This document shows, one piece after another, positions 6,644 to 6,951 of a stretch of DNA of 6,951 nt; position 1 is the stretch's first letter, and each line of letters begins with the position of its first letter. The position numbers and the translations under genes were made by a program. The notes beneath the pieces were generated by a model that worked only from the letters and a program-made list of their open reading frames with translations, was not told the origin of the DNA and ran no database searches. The DNA is taken from positions 1 to 6,951 of the forward strand of contig JAFYKU010000045.1 of assembly GCA_017537405.1 (NCBI GenBank). Reading direction: 5' to 3'. The DNA is from Clostridia bacterium. GTDB lineage: Bacteria; Bacillota; Clostridia; Christensenellales; UBA1242.

Positions 6644-6651
6644 GGGTAAAT

Positions 6652-6729
6652 ATGAACAAAAATATTTTTATTATGCACAGCTTAAATGGAGACAAAGAAA
6701 TTTTGCCATTTATTCCAACAAAAGGTTAA
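6652..6729 (+). pseudogene. Truncated alpha/beta hydrolase start (25-codon remnant)
   Basis: A good ribosome binding site (AGGGG, 6642-6646) precedes ATG 6652. The first residues, MNKNIFIMHSLNGD, resemble the first strand and following loop of small alpha/beta (RBBP9/YdeN-like) hydrolases, where such sequences open a protein of roughly 180-200 residues. After that the reading (KEILPFIPTKG, then TAA) no longer resembles the family, so the rest seems lost to a deletion or rearrangement near 6690-6700. It could instead be a genuine 25-residue peptide, but the spacing behind the isomerase and the abrupt end favour a remnant. The family assignment rests on only 14 residues. Confidence 0.45.
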
Positions 6730-6877
6730 TTGTTTATTAAAAGGAAAATTGGTTCTTTGTCCATTGTTTCTGGTAGGCATGGGTTTATTAAGTGTGATTT
6801 CAATCTTATCGTCATTACCTTAATAAAAAGGTTCAAAAAGTGTTAACTATAACTTATCATTCGACTTTGTTAGAATG
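6730..6877. other. Short gap between the remnant and tRNA-Glu; no supported gene
   Basis: A small hairpin ACCTT-AATAAA-AAGGT (6817-6832) has no T-tract on either strand. A minus-strand frame open over 6682-6819 reads GNDDKIEITLNKPMPT at its beginning and could be an old coding fragment, but it has no start signal. Sequence just past the tRNA 3' end (6859-6877) partly resembles 5547-5563 on the opposite strand. Confidence 0.4.
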
Positions 6878-6951
6878 TGGTACTCCGAACGGGAATCGAA
6901 CCCGTGATTACACCGTGAGAGGATGTCGTCTTAGCCGCTTGACCATCGGAG
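6878..6951 (-). tRNA. tRNA-Glu (anticodon CTC), lacking only its first base at the window edge
   Basis: Read on the minus strand from 6951: the acceptor 5' strand CTCCGA (first base outside the window) pairs with TCGGAG before T72, followed by discriminator A73 and an encoded CCA (6880-6878). The D arm GTC...AAGCGGCTAA...GAC is typical of tRNA-Glu. The anticodon stem ACATC/GGTGT encloses loop CTCTCAC, anticodon CTC, which reads GAG. The T arm ACGGG-TTCGATT-CCCGT is perfect. Its length fits a class I tRNA of 75 bases. GAG is a minority codon in this AT-rich sequence, so this is likely an extra isoacceptor beside a TTC tRNA elsewhere. Its 3' end points into the window, the usual side for integration of mobile DNA. 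Confidence 0.96.

Noticed and set aside
6817..6832. ACCTT-AATAAA-AAGGT hairpin as a terminator for tRNA-Glu or the remnant.
   Set aside because: The stem is five pairs and neither strand has a T-run after it.
1..6951. Possible TGA-to-Trp recoding because of low GC and mollicute-like appearance.
   Set aside because: Tryptophans at recognised conserved positions (for example QWAW in the flavoprotein) use TGG, and no conserved motif needs TGA as sense. None of the main genes uses TGA as a stop, so recoding is not disproved, merely unsupported.

Overview
The window is a low-GC bacterial chromosome segment with Shine-Dalgarno motifs of the AGGGG/AAGGGAG type, TTA/TTG-rich leucine use and TAA/TAG stops. 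This fits an AT-rich Bacillota or Mycoplasmatota-type organism, probably an uncultured lineage. Tryptophan is encoded by TGG wherever I checked, so nothing requires TGA recoding. I cannot name a genus.

Layout, left to right. (1) 2-862: the 3' part of a gene of unknown family, whose start lies outside the window. (2) 898-1988: a second gene of the same unrecognised family. It is split by a single-base frameshift in an A-run at 1455-1459, located by lining it up with its neighbour. (3) 2079-4271: a 730-residue U32-family protein of the RlhA/YdcP type (U32 catalytic domain, DUF3656, and a C-terminal cysteine-rich part), behind a good -35/-10 promoter placed so close to the start codon that the mRNA should be nearly leaderless. 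(4) 4253-5395: a BaiN/HI0933 (YhiN)-type flavoprotein overlapping the U32 gene by 19 bases. It has its own strong Shine-Dalgarno inside the end of that gene, so the two form a translationally coupled operon. (5) 5396-5869: a 474-base gap without a convincing gene. It has several inverted repeats that could form a structured RNA, a short piece that reads as protein on either strand, and a promoter. (6) 5870-6643: a sugar phosphate isomerase/epimerase-type TIM barrel. (7) 6652-6729: a 25-codon remnant that looks like the very start of an alpha/beta hydrolase gene. (8) 6878-6951, minus strand: tRNA-Glu (anticodon CTC), complete except for its first base.

The left part (1-5395) looks native: CGN arginine codons and GCG alanine codons are frequent throughout. 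The isomerase gene differs sharply: all four of its arginines are AGA, it has no GCG, and about a third of its leucines are CTT. It lies between an oddly structured non-coding stretch and a tRNA gene, next to a truncated gene. This suggests a small, decaying, horizontally acquired insert beside tRNA-Glu.

The points most worth following are the tandem unknown paralogs with a conserved basic C-terminal tail and a frameshift in one copy, and the probable leaderless promoters. The structured gap at 5614-5738 is also worth a search. I saw no CRISPR array, no complete insertion sequence and no recognisable defence system.
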